Source: Bacteroidetes bacterium GWF2_41_31
Lineage (GTDB): Bacteria > Bacteroidota > Bacteroidia > Bacteroidales > F082
DNA: 64,000 bases
Assembly (NCBI GenBank): GCA_001769215.1
Contig: MEOL01000025.1
Coordinates: 1-64,000 of the forward strand
Direction: 5' to 3'
Below the pieces are notes generated by a model. It had not been told where the DNA came from, did not search any database, and worked only from the letters and a program-made list of their open reading frames with translations. Shown here piece by piece: positions 10,257 through 20,604 of this stretch. Every line of letters starts with the position of its first letter. Position 1 is the first letter of the stretch. Made by a program: the position numbers and the translations under genes.

Positions 10257-13200
10257 CTACTTAAGCTGCAAAGTCGACATATAATCGTAAAACACCTTTT
10301 CTATCTCAGCTGACAATTCAGGCTGTTTATACTGTTTTGTCATCTGCATCAACCGCTGCAACACGGCCATCGACTCCTGTACATCGTCATCGTAATAGGC
10401 TAAAAACCGATCAGGAAGCGAGCTAAAGTAAGACAAATCCTGAGTATATCTGTTGGTAAGTGCTTTCACTACTTCATTGGCTTTCCCGGTAGCACCGGCT
10501 TGATAATAATACTCTGCCCAGGGCAGCATATAATAGTCATAAGGAAATTTCTCATTCGGGAAAAACTCAAGCCCTTTATCCATAACAGCCACTGCAGAAT
10601 CATTTTTCCCCTGATTGATCAGTGCCTGAGCCAATCGAATATAATTTTGTTTGGCCATGCCGGAGTTACGCGAACTCTCACGGTCAACCACCACATCCTT
10701 TTCATTGAGTCGTCCCCAACGCGCATCTTTATGCATTAATACTTCATAACTTCTGTCTGCATCCACGCCACCTACACGCTTCATATATTCGGCAGCTGGT
10801 ACCGGTTTAAACCGATATACCACACCTTCCAGGTGACAAAACTGATCTACATTGAGTACCTTACTGATGCTATTGGGGTTAGCAAAATAGATGGGTCTCG
10901 ACCAGTTGTTGGTGGCAATCAAGTCGAGTAGCATCAGGTCATTTCTAAATAAACCACCCTGGGTCAAATCCCATTGGATGACGCCCACTATTTTATCGCG
11001 GTCCTGCGCATCTACGGTCCCCGATTGAATAACCGCGTCAATGTCCACTTGATAGGTCAGGTGTTTCGCGGGCAGATAATCAATCCAATCACCATTCTGG
11101 AGAGGTACTTTGGAAGCCTTACTCTGGTCTTTTATAAACTGAATGGCATCGCGCAACTCAGCAGTATCAAGACGTTCAAAAACAGGCACATAATTTCCCT
11201 TTTTATTATAGAAATCCTGATCGATTGTTAAGGGCAATTTGTCCGAATCGTATACCTTTCTACCCATCTGATCCACATACCAATCGCCGGATGACAACAT
11301 GTAGTTAACCACGCGTACATCTGTACGGATACCTTCCACTTCCTGGACATACCAAAGGGGGAAAGTGTCATTGTCACCGTTTGTAAATAAAATGGCATCA
11401 GGAGCACATGACTCCAGGTACATTCGTGCAAAATCACGGGCCGCGTATTTTCCTGAACGGTTATGACCCTCCCATCCCTGGCTGGCCATCAATACCGGGA
11501 CGGCCACCAATGAAACCACGGTAACGATTCCGGCAGCCATGGTTTTGTTCGACATCACCTTTTGCAAACCATTGTACAGGGCCAATACACCCAGACCTAT
11601 CCAAATGGAAAACGCATAAAACGAACCTGCATAGGCATAATCCCTTTCTCGGGGTTGTAGTGGTTGCTGATTCAGATAGATGATAATAGCGAAACCGGTC
11701 ATGATAAACAAAAGCGCTACCACCCAGGTATCTTTGTTATTTCTGTTCAGTTGAAAAACAAACCCTAAAATCCCTAAGATGAAAGGCAGGAAAAAGAAAG
11801 TGGCCCTCGCCGGATTTCGCATGCTATCGGGCAGATTGCTCTGGTCGCCCAGACGCATGGCATCAATAAAACCAATTCCACTGATCCAATTTCCATGATT
11901 GATTTCGCCCTGGCTCTCAATGTCGTTTTGCCGTCCGGCAAAGTTCCACATAAAGTAGCGCAGGTACATATGGCTTACCTGGTAGGTAAAGAAAAAACGC
12001 AGGTTTTCACCAAAAGTGGGTTTATAAACGACCTCACTCTCGCCATTTGAATTTGTTACCCGGATTGGGATCCCTTTAACATCTCCAAAAAGCTTATACA
12101 ATCGAATATGCTCCGGTTTCTGGTCACTCCACATACGTGGAAAAACTGTAGTAAAACGTGAATCATAGACAGGGACAGTCCCTTTGCGGTCATCCTTAAT
12201 CACATACTTTCCTTTGGCATTGTCTTTTACATACACAGGGTTACCATCGCCGTGCTCCACCACCGGGGCATTGTAATATTGACCCTGAAAAATGGGCCAG
12301 GTACCATATTGCTCCCTGTTGAGATAAGAAAGTAAACTGATGGCATCTTTTGGTGCATTTTCGTTGATGGGTGTCCTTGCATTGGCCCTGATCACCAGCA
12401 TAAAAAATGAAGAATAGCCGATCAGGATAAAGGTTAAAGCCAGAAGCGCCGTGTTTAGCACAGTTTTACCTTTAGCACGTGAATAGATCAAACCATAAGC
12501 AATGGCTCCGATAATGATGAGAAAGTATATGATGGTTCCTGAATTAAAAGGCATTCCAAGTGAATTGACAAAAAACAATTCAAAGCCACCGGCCAAATCT
12601 ACTATTCCGGGAATAATCACATACATAATCACGGACAGTATAAGTAACGAAACAATTCCTGCCAATAAAAATCCCTTGGTGGAAGTTTTGTATCTTTTAT
12701 AATAATAGACGTAAACAATGGCAGGGATAGCCAGCAGGTTCAGCAAATGCACGCCAATCGACAGTCCCATAATAAATGAAATCAACAGCAGCCAACGGTA
12801 ACCTGTACGGTGATCTGCCACCTCTTCCCAACGGAGGATGGCCCAGAAAACCACGGCGGTAAAAAATGAGGACATGGCATATACTTCACCTTCTACGGCA
12901 GAAAACCAAAATGAATCGCTGAAGGTATAAGCCAAAGCACCAACCAATCCGGCACCAAGTACTGCCAACCCTTGCCCGTTAGTCATTTCAACTTCTGTAT
13001 TCGGAACCATCAGTTTACGGGCCAGCATGGTGATGGTCCAGAACAAAAACAAGATAGTAAAGCTACTCGACAAGGCTGACATCGCGTTTACCATTAAAGC
13101 TACATGCTCGGTATTGCCCATGGCAAACATGGAAAAAAACCGGCCAAGCAACTGAAAAAGAGGCGCTCCGGGAGGATGACCAACTTGTAATTTGAATGCA

Positions 13201-13325
13201 GTGGCTATATATTCACCACAATCCCACCAACTGGCTGTTGGTTCAAGGGTTAAAAAATAAACTGTTGTAGCGATGGCAAAAACTAACCATCCCAGCAGGT
13301 TATTGACTTTCTTAAAATTTTTCAT
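10257..13325 (-). CDS. DUF2723 polytopic membrane protein (putative protein O-glycosyltransferase)
   Basis: The 1022-residue protein starts with the DUF2723 signature: first membrane span around 12-30, then LEPTASWWDCGEYIATAFKLQVGHPPGAPLFQLLGRFFSM. The WDCGEY and GHPPGAPL elements resemble GT-C membrane glycosyltransferase loops. At least ten hydrophobic spans fill residues 1-330 and 500-620. The C-terminal part (about 620-1020) is soluble and ends in a TPR-like helical stretch (QALINQGKNDSAVAVMDKGLEFFPNEKFPYDYY). Eukaryotic TMEM260, a relative, is a protein O-mannosyltransferase; the same role here is inference. The gene stands alone and is divergent from gdhA. Confidence 0.88.
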   Translation of the reverse strand: MKNFKKVNNLLGWLVFAIATTVYFLTLEPTASWWDCGEYIATAFKLQVGHPPGAPLFQLLGRFFSMFAMGNTEHVALMVNAMSALSSSFTILFLFWTITMLARKLMVPNTEVEMTNGQGLAVLGAGLVGALAYTFSDSFWFSAVEGEVYAMSSFFTAVVFWAILRWEEVADHRTGYRWLLLISFIMGLSIGVHLLNLLAIPAIVYVYYYKRYKTSTKGFLLAGIVSLLILSVIMYVIIPGIVDLAGGFELFFVNSLGMPFNSGTIIYFLIIIGAIAYGLIYSRAKGKTVLNTALLALTFILIGYSSFFMLVIRANARTPINENAPKDAISLLSYLNREQYGTWPIFQGQYYNAPVVEHGDGNPVYVKDNAKGKYVIKDDRKGTVPVYDSRFTTVFPRMWSDQKPEHIRLYKLFGDVKGIPIRVTNSNGESEVVYKPTFGENLRFFFTYQVSHMYLRYFMWNFAGRQNDIESQGEINHGNWISGIGFIDAMRLGDQSNLPDSMRNPARATFFFLPFILGILGFVFQLNRNNKDTWVVALLFIMTGFAIIIYLNQQPLQPRERDYAYAGSFYAFSIWIGLGVLALYNGLQKVMSNKTMAAGIVTVVSLVAVPVLMASQGWEGHNRSGKYAARDFARMYLESCAPDAILFTNGDNDTFPLWYVQEVEGIRTDVRVVNYMLSSGDWYVDQMGRKVYDSDKLPLTIDQDFYNKKGNYVPVFERLDTAELRDAIQFIKDQSKASKVPLQNGDWIDYLPAKHLTYQVDIDAVIQSGTVDAQDRDKIVGVIQWDLTQGGLFRNDLMLLDLIATNNWSRPIYFANPNSISKVLNVDQFCHLEGVVYRFKPVPAAEYMKRVGGVDADRSYEVLMHKDARWGRLNEKDVVVDRESSRNSGMAKQNYIRLAQALINQGKNDSAVAVMDKGLEFFPNEKFPYDYYMLPWAEYYYQAGATGKANEVVKALTNRYTQDLSYFSSLPDRFLAYYDDDVQESMAVLQRLMQMTKQYKQPELSAEIEKVFYDYMSTLQLK

Positions 13326-13636
13326 GCGTGGAGCTATTTATCACGAATAGATGTGAGGCGAAAGTACGAAATTCGCTTTTAATCTGTCAATTGCCCCAAT
13401 CAATTTTAACACATTTTATCAGATGATAAAATCACACGATGAGATCCCGATAGAAAAAGTACTCAATTTCATTTAATCGCTATCTTTACAATCTTTATTA
13501 TATATGGGAAAGTTGATAGGAGATGAAAGTGGTAATCAATCTTTAAGAAGAATATTTTTTCTTTTATCGGACTTAACGTGCGCTTGAATTCCGCCACGAC
13601 TACCCTTTGTAAACTGTCATCAAAGAATCTTAAATT
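13326..13636. other. Intergenic region between divergent DUF2723 and glutamate dehydrogenase genes
   Basis: This 311-base stretch holds the start regions of two divergent genes. It contains a near-match minus-strand -7 box (TACTTTCG around 13359-13366) for the DUF2723 gene, and an inverted repeat at 13413-13432. No reading frame with support was seen. Confidence 0.5.
13413..13432. promoter_or_regulatory. Inverted repeat, candidate operator
   Basis: Nine-base arms ATTTTATCA and TGATAAAAT are separated by GA. The site lies about 205 bases upstream of gdhA and 90 bases upstream of the DUF2723 gene, so it could serve either. No T-tract typical of a terminator follows. Confidence 0.35.
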
Positions 13637-14923
13637 ATGGATGATCATTCGTTTAACCCATTTATTGCGGCACAGCGGCAATTTGACCATGCTGCTTCGA
13701 TTCTGGATTTAGACAAGGCTACTTGCGATTTGCTCAGAAATCCCATGCGTGAGCACCACTTTAGCATTCCATTGCGTATGGATAATGGAACGGTACAAAT
13801 TTTCAGGGGATTTCGCGTTCAGCACAACGATGCACGCGGTCCTGTGAAAGGAGGAGTTCGGTTCCACCCGATGGAAACCATTGATTCGGTGCGTGCTCAG
13901 GCCATGTGGCTCACCTGGAAAACCGCCGTGGCCGATTTGCCTTTGGGTGGAGGAAAAGGTGGGGTTATCTGCGATCCACACAACCTGAGCCTGGGTGAAC
14001 AGGAGAGGCTTTGCCGTGGGTGGGTACGTCAGATTTTCAGGGATATTGGTCCTGAAGCAGACATTCCTGCCCCGGATTTAATGACCAATGCCCAGCACAT
14101 GTTGTGGATGCTTGACGAATACGAGGTACTGGCCGGTGGCCGCTATCCGGGTGCCTTTACCGGCAAACCTGTTGGCATGGGGGGATCGTTGGGCCGACTG
14201 GAGTCCACAGGATATGGTGTTATTATCACCGTGAGGGAGGCTTTGAAAGAATTGTCACTTTCTCCAGAAAAAGCAACTGTCAGCGTTCAGGGATTCGGTC
14301 ATGTATCCAGGTATGCCATTGAATTGTTTCAACAGATGGGTGGCACGGTTACCTGTGTTTCATCGTGGAATCAAAAACACAACAAGAGTTTTTCCTATCA
14401 AAAAAAAGATGGAGTTCAACTGGAAGAATTGCTGGATATAACCGATTCTTTTGGAGGAATCAACAAAGAAAAGGCCCAGGATCTGGGTTATGAAGTACTC
14501 GACTCTGACGCCTGGCTGGAGCAGGAAGTCGACATCCTGATACCCGCAGCGATGGAAAACCAAATTACGTCAAAGAATGTCGCTCTGATTAAACCCTCTG
14601 TCAAGATACTTGCCGAAGGAGCCAATGGCCCCACTACACCGGATGCCATTTTGAAAATCAATGCCAAAAACATTTTTACCATTCCCGACTTTTTGGCCAA
14701 CGCCGGTGGTGTAACCTGTAGCTATTTTGAGCAGGTACAAAGCAATATGAACTACTATTGGGAAAAGGAAGAGGTGCTGAGTAAACTGGATGTAAAAATG
14801 ACTACCGCTTATATCGCTGTAAGCAACTTTGCCCAAATGAACAACCTCAACCTACGTGATGCGGCCTATGTGATTTCTGTGGACCGGGTGGCCAGGGCAT
14901 GCCATGATCGGGGTTGGGTGTAA
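13637..14923 (+). CDS. gdhA: Glu/Leu/Phe/Val family dehydrogenase, probably glutamate dehydrogenase
   Basis: The enzyme interconverts glutamate and 2-oxoglutarate plus ammonium. The 428-residue product has the substrate domain with GPVKGGVRFHP, MTWK-like MWLTWKTAVADLPLGGGKGGV (catalytic and substrate lysines, about residues 75-112) and IPAPDLMTNAQHM. The Rossmann domain starts around 195 (SVQGFGHVSRYAIELFQQMGG), and the C-terminal segment FLANAGGVTCSYFEQVQS is typical. Length and motifs fit hexameric bacterial/archaeal GDH of about 420 residues. Cofactor preference (NAD or NADP) is not clear from what I can see. It is monocistronic, ending at a strong terminator. Confidence 0.93.
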   Translation: MDDHSFNPFIAAQRQFDHAASILDLDKATCDLLRNPMREHHFSIPLRMDNGTVQIFRGFRVQHNDARGPVKGGVRFHPMETIDSVRAQAMWLTWKTAVADLPLGGGKGGVICDPHNLSLGEQERLCRGWVRQIFRDIGPEADIPAPDLMTNAQHMLWMLDEYEVLAGGRYPGAFTGKPVGMGGSLGRLESTGYGVIITVREALKELSLSPEKATVSVQGFGHVSRYAIELFQQMGGTVTCVSSWNQKHNKSFSYQKKDGVQLEELLDITDSFGGINKEKAQDLGYEVLDSDAWLEQEVDILIPAAMENQITSKNVALIKPSVKILAEGANGPTTPDAILKINAKNIFTIPDFLANAGGVTCSYFEQVQSNMNYYWEKEEVLSKLDVKMTTAYIAVSNFAQMNNLNLRDAAYVISVDRVARACHDRGWV

Positions 14924-14946
14924 ATGGAGCTGCTGACCATAAAACA

Positions 14947-14980
14947 AAAATCCGGTAAGCCTTGGCACTTACCGGATTTT
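14947..14980. terminator. Bidirectional rho-independent terminator after gdhA
   Basis: A 13-bp perfect stem (AAAATCCGGTAAG / CTTACCGGATTTT) with an 8-base loop, flanked by A and T runs on the two sides. It separates gdhA from the convergent ABC permease gene. Confidence 0.88.
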
Positions 14981-15000
14981 CTTACCTATGCAAAAAATGT

Positions 15001-17427
15001 TTATTCATATTTCAACGATTCAACCGGGTTGGCTGAAGCCGCTCTCACCACATGGAAACTGATGGTAGCCAAGCCAATAATCAATGCCACTAACCCTGAA
15101 ATAGCCACCGAATACCAGTGTATTTGTGTGTAATACACAAAACTCGATTCCATCCAATTGGTAATCTGCCAAATGGCTACGGGGACGGCAAACACAAATG
15201 AAATCAGAATCAGCCAAAAGAATTCCCTGAATAACAACAACATGATATCTCCTGTTAAGGCACCATTCACCTTGCGGATGCCTATTTCACGTGTTCGGCT
15301 TTCAGCAGTAAAGCTTGACAATCCTAAAAGTCCAAGCAAGGCAATAAACAGGGTGATAGAAGCGATAATCAAAAACAGGGTGCTAATCCTTTGCTCGGCA
15401 CCATAACTTTCTTCCTGCATTTCGCTCAACATTTTATAATCGAAAGGACGCTTGTTACCAAACTCTTTCCAGCTTTGTTCAATATATTCGAGTGCCTGGT
15501 TTTTCTCACCTTCTTTATATCTTACCGTCATTAAGAAACGGGGCCGAGGTGAGATGAACATGATGATGGGTTCAATTTTGTTGTGAAGAGAGTTAAAATT
15601 GTAGTCTTTCACCACACCAATCACTTTCATGATTCTTCCGCCCGAGCGGTCGAGTTCCATCCCATAATTGATTTTCTTTCCAATGGCATCCGCTCCCCAC
15701 CCAAATTGTTTGGCCGCGGTTTGGTTGATGATGACGGCAGCCGTATCGTCGGTTCCCATATTTTTGTCAAAATCGCGGCCTTCCACAAATTTAAATTCCA
15801 TTGTTTTGGGATAATCATAATCGCATTGGGTGAGAATCACGGCCATCTCCTTCATCTCATTTTCCTGTTCAACCAACATCACCTGAATCCAAAGGTTGCG
15901 GGAAGGTACTCCTGAGGAATTGCAGGCAGAAACGATGGAAGGATTCTGCAACAGATGCTCCTTAAATGCAACAGCCTGTTTCCTGAAAGAAGTATCCTGC
16001 ATCTCTAATACTACGGTATTATTTTTATCGAAACCCAGGTCTTTATTCTTTAAAAAGTCAAGCTGATCGCTAACAACAATGGTGGCAATGATCATCACGA
16101 TGGCAATAAAAAACTGAATCAATACAAGGCCTCTGCGCAACCAATGGCTGGCTTTCCCTGATTTACCGGCATGACCCTTTAGTACTTTGAGGGGCGAAAA
16201 AGAGGATAAATAAAAGGCCGGATAACTTCCTGATATGATGCCAATAATAACACTTATTCCGAAAATTAGTAACAAAAAATCTGGAGTAGCAATGCCGTTA
16301 AAGGTAAACGCCTTCCCCGAAAGGGTATTAAAATCAGCCAATAACATGGAGGTAATAAGTAAAGATAGCAGATAAGCTATAAAAGTGAGCAAGAGTGCTT
16401 CGCTGATAAACTGGATAATCAACTGATATCTGTCAGCACCAATCACCTTTCGCAAGCCAACCTCTTTAGCACGTTTTGTAGCACGGGCCGTGGCCATATT
16501 CATGTAATTGATGGAAGCCAGCAATAAAATAAACAAGGCAACGATTGAAAATATTTTAATGTAGGCAATGTTTCCGGTAGGAAGATCAGCCGCCAGTTTG
16601 GAAGTCAGGTGTACCTTATCGAGTCGTGTTGCTTTTAGATCAAAGGAGGCATTCAACTGATCGCCGAGTGATTTCATGTACTTTTCGTAGAACTGGGGAA
16701 ACTTTTCAAAAATGGATTCAATGTTGGAGTTTGGATTTAAAAGCACATAGGCATACAAGCCAATATTCCAGAACCTGTCAGGTTCCATACTGTTAAAATC
16801 CTCTCCGCCAGGGCGATGTGCCAATGTGGCTACCGACATCAGTGCATCAAACTTCAGGTGGGAATTTTCCAGAACATCGGCTACCACGGCAGTTACCTTG
16901 AACTGCATATCGTTATCCACTAAAACTATCCGGCCAATGGGATTTTCGTTGCCGAAATATTTTTTCGCAGAGGAGTTCGTAAGCACAATGGTATTGGGCT
17001 CAGCCAGGCATCTGTCGAGTGAACCGGCCAACAACGAATGGTTAAAAACATCAAAAACAGTGGAATCGGTATAATAAAAACGGTTTTCATAATATTCCTT
17101 ATCGCCAATACGCACTAAAAGGTTGTCCTCGCCGGCAAAACGAACTACATTCTCAACTTCGGGAAATTCCAATTGCAAGGCAGGTGCCATGGGGAAAGGC
17201 ACAATGGCAAAATTATCGTATTTGGTCCCTATCCTGAAACTTGACTCAATCCGGTAAATACGCTCATAATTTTTATGGTGCTGGTCATACGTAATCTCAT
17301 CACGGACGTATAAAAAAATCAAAATAAAAGTGACCAACCCAATAGTTAAACCGATGATATTCAGTGCTGAATAGAATTTATTCTTCGCCATATTGCGTAT
17401 GGCTGAAAGCAGATAATTTTTAAACAT
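15001..17427 (-). CDS. MacB-like ABC transporter permease (FtsX family)
   Basis: The 808-residue protein has the Bacteroidota duplicated FtsX layout: an N-terminal membrane span (residues about 18-40, NIIGLTIGLVTFILIFLYV), a periplasmic MacB_PCD domain (45-245), a three-span FtsX block (about 285-420, with ATKRAKEVGLRKVIGADRYQL), a second span and periplasmic domain (425-670), and a last FtsX block (about 680-800, with RTREIGIRKVNGAL). Such permeases act mechanically with a MacB/LolD-type ATPase rather than carrying substrate through the membrane. It is the last gene of the export cluster, 22 bases downstream of the ATPase gene. Substrate is unknown. Confidence 0.9.
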   Translation of the reverse strand: MFKNYLLSAIRNMAKNKFYSALNIIGLTIGLVTFILIFLYVRDEITYDQHHKNYERIYRIESSFRIGTKYDNFAIVPFPMAPALQLEFPEVENVVRFAGEDNLLVRIGDKEYYENRFYYTDSTVFDVFNHSLLAGSLDRCLAEPNTIVLTNSSAKKYFGNENPIGRIVLVDNDMQFKVTAVVADVLENSHLKFDALMSVATLAHRPGGEDFNSMEPDRFWNIGLYAYVLLNPNSNIESIFEKFPQFYEKYMKSLGDQLNASFDLKATRLDKVHLTSKLAADLPTGNIAYIKIFSIVALFILLLASINYMNMATARATKRAKEVGLRKVIGADRYQLIIQFISEALLLTFIAYLLSLLITSMLLADFNTLSGKAFTFNGIATPDFLLLIFGISVIIGIISGSYPAFYLSSFSPLKVLKGHAGKSGKASHWLRRGLVLIQFFIAIVMIIATIVVSDQLDFLKNKDLGFDKNNTVVLEMQDTSFRKQAVAFKEHLLQNPSIVSACNSSGVPSRNLWIQVMLVEQENEMKEMAVILTQCDYDYPKTMEFKFVEGRDFDKNMGTDDTAAVIINQTAAKQFGWGADAIGKKINYGMELDRSGGRIMKVIGVVKDYNFNSLHNKIEPIIMFISPRPRFLMTVRYKEGEKNQALEYIEQSWKEFGNKRPFDYKMLSEMQEESYGAEQRISTLFLIIASITLFIALLGLLGLSSFTAESRTREIGIRKVNGALTGDIMLLLFREFFWLILISFVFAVPVAIWQITNWMESSFVYYTQIHWYSVAISGLVALIIGLATISFHVVRAASANPVESLKYE

Positions 17428-17449
17428 GGTCTTACAATTTACCCCCAGG

Positions 17450-18130
17450 TTAATTACTCTGGAAATTTTCCACTAAAATCTGTCCGTCAAAAAGGCGTAT
17501 GATGCGGTGACTATATTCGGCATCACGCTGGGAATGAGTAACCATGATAATGGTAGTTCCCTTTCGGTTTAAATCGCTTAGCAGGTTCATCACTTCTTCG
17601 CCATTGGCCGAATCCAGGTTTCCGGTTGGCTCGTCGGCAAGAATTAATTTTGGGTTTGAAACCACTGCTCTGGCAACTGCCACACGCTGTTGCTGACCTC
17701 CCGACAATTGTCCGGGGAAATGTTTTTTCCTGTGTGAAATTTGCATTTGTTCAAGTACTTCCTCCACTCTCTGTTTGCGCTCTTTGGTCGGAATGCCAAG
17801 ATAAATCAGGGGCATTTCCACATTTTCGAAAACGGTGAGCTCATCAATCAGGTTAAAATTCTGGAAAACAAATCCAATATTTTGCTTCCTGAGTTTGGCA
17901 CGTTGGCGTTCGGAGGAGTTAGTTACATCGTGATCGAGAAAAATATATTTCCCTTTGGTGGGGTTGTCAAGAAGTCCTATAATATTGAGCAAGGTAGATT
18001 TACCACAACCACTGGGTCCCATAATGGCTACGAACTCGCCTTGTTTTATATCGAATGTTACCTGGCGTAGCGCCGTTGTTTCTACCTCCTCGGTAAGAAA
18101 AATCCTGGTTAAGTCGACTGATTTAATCAT
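17450..18130 (-). CDS. ABC transporter ATP-binding protein (MacB/LolD type)
   Basis: The 226-residue ATPase has Walker [10 protein letters not shown] (38-46), Q-loop VFQNFNLI, signature LSGGQQQR, Walker [13 protein letters not shown] and the H-loop in [10 protein letters not shown]. The D-loop GNLDS and length are those of the MacB/LolD/FtsE group. It lies between two large FtsX permease genes on the same strand and would power one or both of them together with the HlyD-type adaptor encoded upstream. Confidence 0.94.
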   Translation of the reverse strand: MIKSVDLTRIFLTEEVETTALRQVTFDIKQGEFVAIMGPSGCGKSTLLNIIGLLDNPTKGKYIFLDHDVTNSSERQRAKLRKQNIGFVFQNFNLIDELTVFENVEMPLIYLGIPTKERKQRVEEVLEQMQISHRKKHFPGQLSGGQQQRVAVARAVVSNPKLILADEPTGNLDSANGEEVMNLLSDLNRKGTTIIMVTHSQRDAEYSHRIIRLFDGQILVENFQSN

Positions 18131-18184
18131 GATATTGAATATTTATATTGTTTGAGACGGATAAAAGTTTCTAATGTTACAAGG

Positions 18185-20593
18185 TTACTCATATTTTATA
18201 GTGTCGACAGGATTGGCCTTTGATGCGACCAAGGCCCTGACGGTAGTAATAAACATGGCCAGCAGGAATGCGGCCAGGCCACCAATTAAAAAGCTTGACC
18301 ACTGCAATGGCATTGCATAGGCAAAATAGGACCGCCAATAATCAATTAACAGCCATGTGAGTGGAAATGCTATGGCGATGGCCACGATTACCAGCCAGAT
18401 AAATTCAACAGACAGCAATTTGATCAACGAAAATTCTGTAGCTCCCATCACCCTTCGGATGCCAATTTCACGGGTTCTCTGCAGGGCCATAAAGGCCACC
18501 AATCCGTAAAGACCCAGTGCTGCAATAAAAATGATAATCATGGTTAATACCAGGGCCAACAATCCCAGAATTTCCTCACCAGCGTAAAGTTTCGCCAATT
18601 CATGATCGAACCAGGAATACTCAAAAGGCCTGCCTTTTTCCCAGCTATCCCAACGGTCCTCCACAAAATGAACGACCTCCTGCCTGCTGCCAGGGTCTAC
18701 TTTAATGGCGGCATACTTAAGGAAGAACCTGATTACTCCGGGTGTTTCCTTTATGTTCAGCACAAATGGCCCCACAGGTTGGTGTAATGAAGTGGCATTG
18801 AAATTAGTAAACACGCCAATCACCCGTTCTTCACCCTGTAGCGAACTAAATCGCTTGCCAAGCGCCTCCTGATACGATTTCCATCCCAGATGTTTTACCA
18901 TGGCTTCGTTGATCAGCATCCCCTTTTCGGGATCTGTTTTCATGGATTCGTTGTAATCACGTCCTGCCAACAATTTGATGTCGAATGTTTTCAAAAAATC
19001 GTACCTCACCACGAGGGCCGGGTAAAATTGCCAATTGTCATCAGGAAGTCCTTCGGGTCTGAATTCATGGGTATTATGTGCCACACCCAGAATGTCGTCC
19101 ATGGCGGTCACGCTTTTTACATGGGGGTTTTGGAGCAGCTCATTTTTAAATCCTTCAAAATTCCTGGAAATCATGGTGTTGCTTATGGGGACGAGTAAAA
19201 TATCCTGTTTAGAAAATCCGGTATCGGCATTTTTCATAAAACTCACCTGTCTGAATATATTTAAAGTGATTATAACCAGGATAATGGAAACTACAAATTG
19301 AATAACCACCAAAGCTTTACGTGCAGTTCCACTCCTGGCTCCCTTTCTAATTTTTCCTTTAAAGGATTCGATGGGATTAAATGACGAAAGAAAAAAGGCA
19401 GGATAAGAGCCGGCCAATAATCCGGTCAGAGTGGCTATCCCAATCACTCCCAATAAATAAAAAGCATTGGTAAAGCGATACAGGTCAATTTGCTTGCCTG
19501 CCAACACGTTAAACGTGGGCAGGGTAAATTCGATGAGCATCAAGGCGATGAAAAGTGCAAAAAGTGCCATTAACAACGATTCTGTTAAAAACTGAACCAT
19601 TAGTTGAACCCGGGTGGCCCCGAATACTTTTTTGATTCCGATTTCGCGTGCCCGGTTAGCAGAGGTCGCGGTGGCTAAATTAAAATAGTTGATAATGGCA
19701 ATGATCAACAGAAAGAAAGCAATGCTGCCCAGAATATAGAGATATGAAATGTTGCCGTTGGGTTCGATTTCGTAATCGAGGGTCGATTTCAGATGAATGT
19801 CTAATAACGGTTGCAAATACAAAGAGACGTGTTCCTTTTCGGCGTCGTAAAAATATTTCTGAATGAAAGCAGGAAAATTGGTTTCTAATTTATCTGCCAT
19901 TCCCGGTTTTACAAGCAAATAGGTCCAGCAGGGATTCCAGACCCAGGTTTTTGGCAGGCTACCCCCATACATCTTGCGCAGGCTTGATAGCGAAGCCATC
20001 ATATCAAACTGAAAATGAGAATTTCCGGGAACATCCCGAATGACCCCTGTCACTTTCAGGTCGAGCATTTTCTCGAACCGGATGGTTTTGCCCATGGGCA
20101 CCGAATCGCCAAAATATTTACACGCGGCAGACTGTGAGATGACCACCGAATTGATCTCATTTAGCGCTGTATATGGATCGCCATAGATAAACGGAACATC
20201 GAAAATCTTAAAAAAGGTAGAATCGCCAAAAAAGAACCGGCGCTCATTGTAACTCTTATCGTTGTGTTCGATCAAAGTGCGTGGAACCTGCCTGTTGAAA
20301 ACCCTGGTCACATTTTCAACCATCCCCGGATAGTCGCTTTTAAGCGTCCAGGCAACAGGAAACGGACTGCTTGCCGAATTTTCGCCAACACCTTCAAAGT
20401 CGTATACATTTACAAGTCGGTAGATGTTTTCAGCCTTTCGATAATGCCTGTCGTAGCTGAGCTCATCGAGAATATAAAGCCAAATCAAAATAAAACTGGC
20501 GATTCCGATGGCCAGACCGATCACATTGAGTGAAGTATAAAACTTGTGCTTTATCAGGTTACGACATGCTATTTTAAAATAATTCAACCACAT
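18185..20593 (-). CDS. MacB-like ABC transporter permease (FtsX family)
   Basis: The 802-residue protein has the same two-block FtsX architecture as the permease at 15001-17427: first span about 20-43, periplasmic domain, membrane block about 285-420 (TATSANRAREIGIKKVFGATRVQL), second periplasmic domain and C-terminal block about 680-795 (RTREIGIRRVMGATEFSL), ending in the family tail NPVDTIKYE. The two permeases are clear paralogues and may form a heterodimer around the shared ATPase (inference). Confidence 0.9.
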   Translation of the reverse strand: MWLNYFKIACRNLIKHKFYTSLNVIGLAIGIASFILIWLYILDELSYDRHYRKAENIYRLVNVYDFEGVGENSASSPFPVAWTLKSDYPGMVENVTRVFNRQVPRTLIEHNDKSYNERRFFFGDSTFFKIFDVPFIYGDPYTALNEINSVVISQSAACKYFGDSVPMGKTIRFEKMLDLKVTGVIRDVPGNSHFQFDMMASLSSLRKMYGGSLPKTWVWNPCWTYLLVKPGMADKLETNFPAFIQKYFYDAEKEHVSLYLQPLLDIHLKSTLDYEIEPNGNISYLYILGSIAFFLLIIAIINYFNLATATSANRAREIGIKKVFGATRVQLMVQFLTESLLMALFALFIALMLIEFTLPTFNVLAGKQIDLYRFTNAFYLLGVIGIATLTGLLAGSYPAFFLSSFNPIESFKGKIRKGARSGTARKALVVIQFVVSIILVIITLNIFRQVSFMKNADTGFSKQDILLVPISNTMISRNFEGFKNELLQNPHVKSVTAMDDILGVAHNTHEFRPEGLPDDNWQFYPALVVRYDFLKTFDIKLLAGRDYNESMKTDPEKGMLINEAMVKHLGWKSYQEALGKRFSSLQGEERVIGVFTNFNATSLHQPVGPFVLNIKETPGVIRFFLKYAAIKVDPGSRQEVVHFVEDRWDSWEKGRPFEYSWFDHELAKLYAGEEILGLLALVLTMIIIFIAALGLYGLVAFMALQRTREIGIRRVMGATEFSLIKLLSVEFIWLVIVAIAIAFPLTWLLIDYWRSYFAYAMPLQWSSFLIGGLAAFLLAMFITTVRALVASKANPVDTIKYE

Positions 20594-20604
20594 GATTCAA
20601 TTTA

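Noticed and set aside
14924-15133. 69-codon plus-strand frame directly after gdhA
   Set aside because: It spans the gdhA terminator hairpin and the antisense end of the ABC permease gene.
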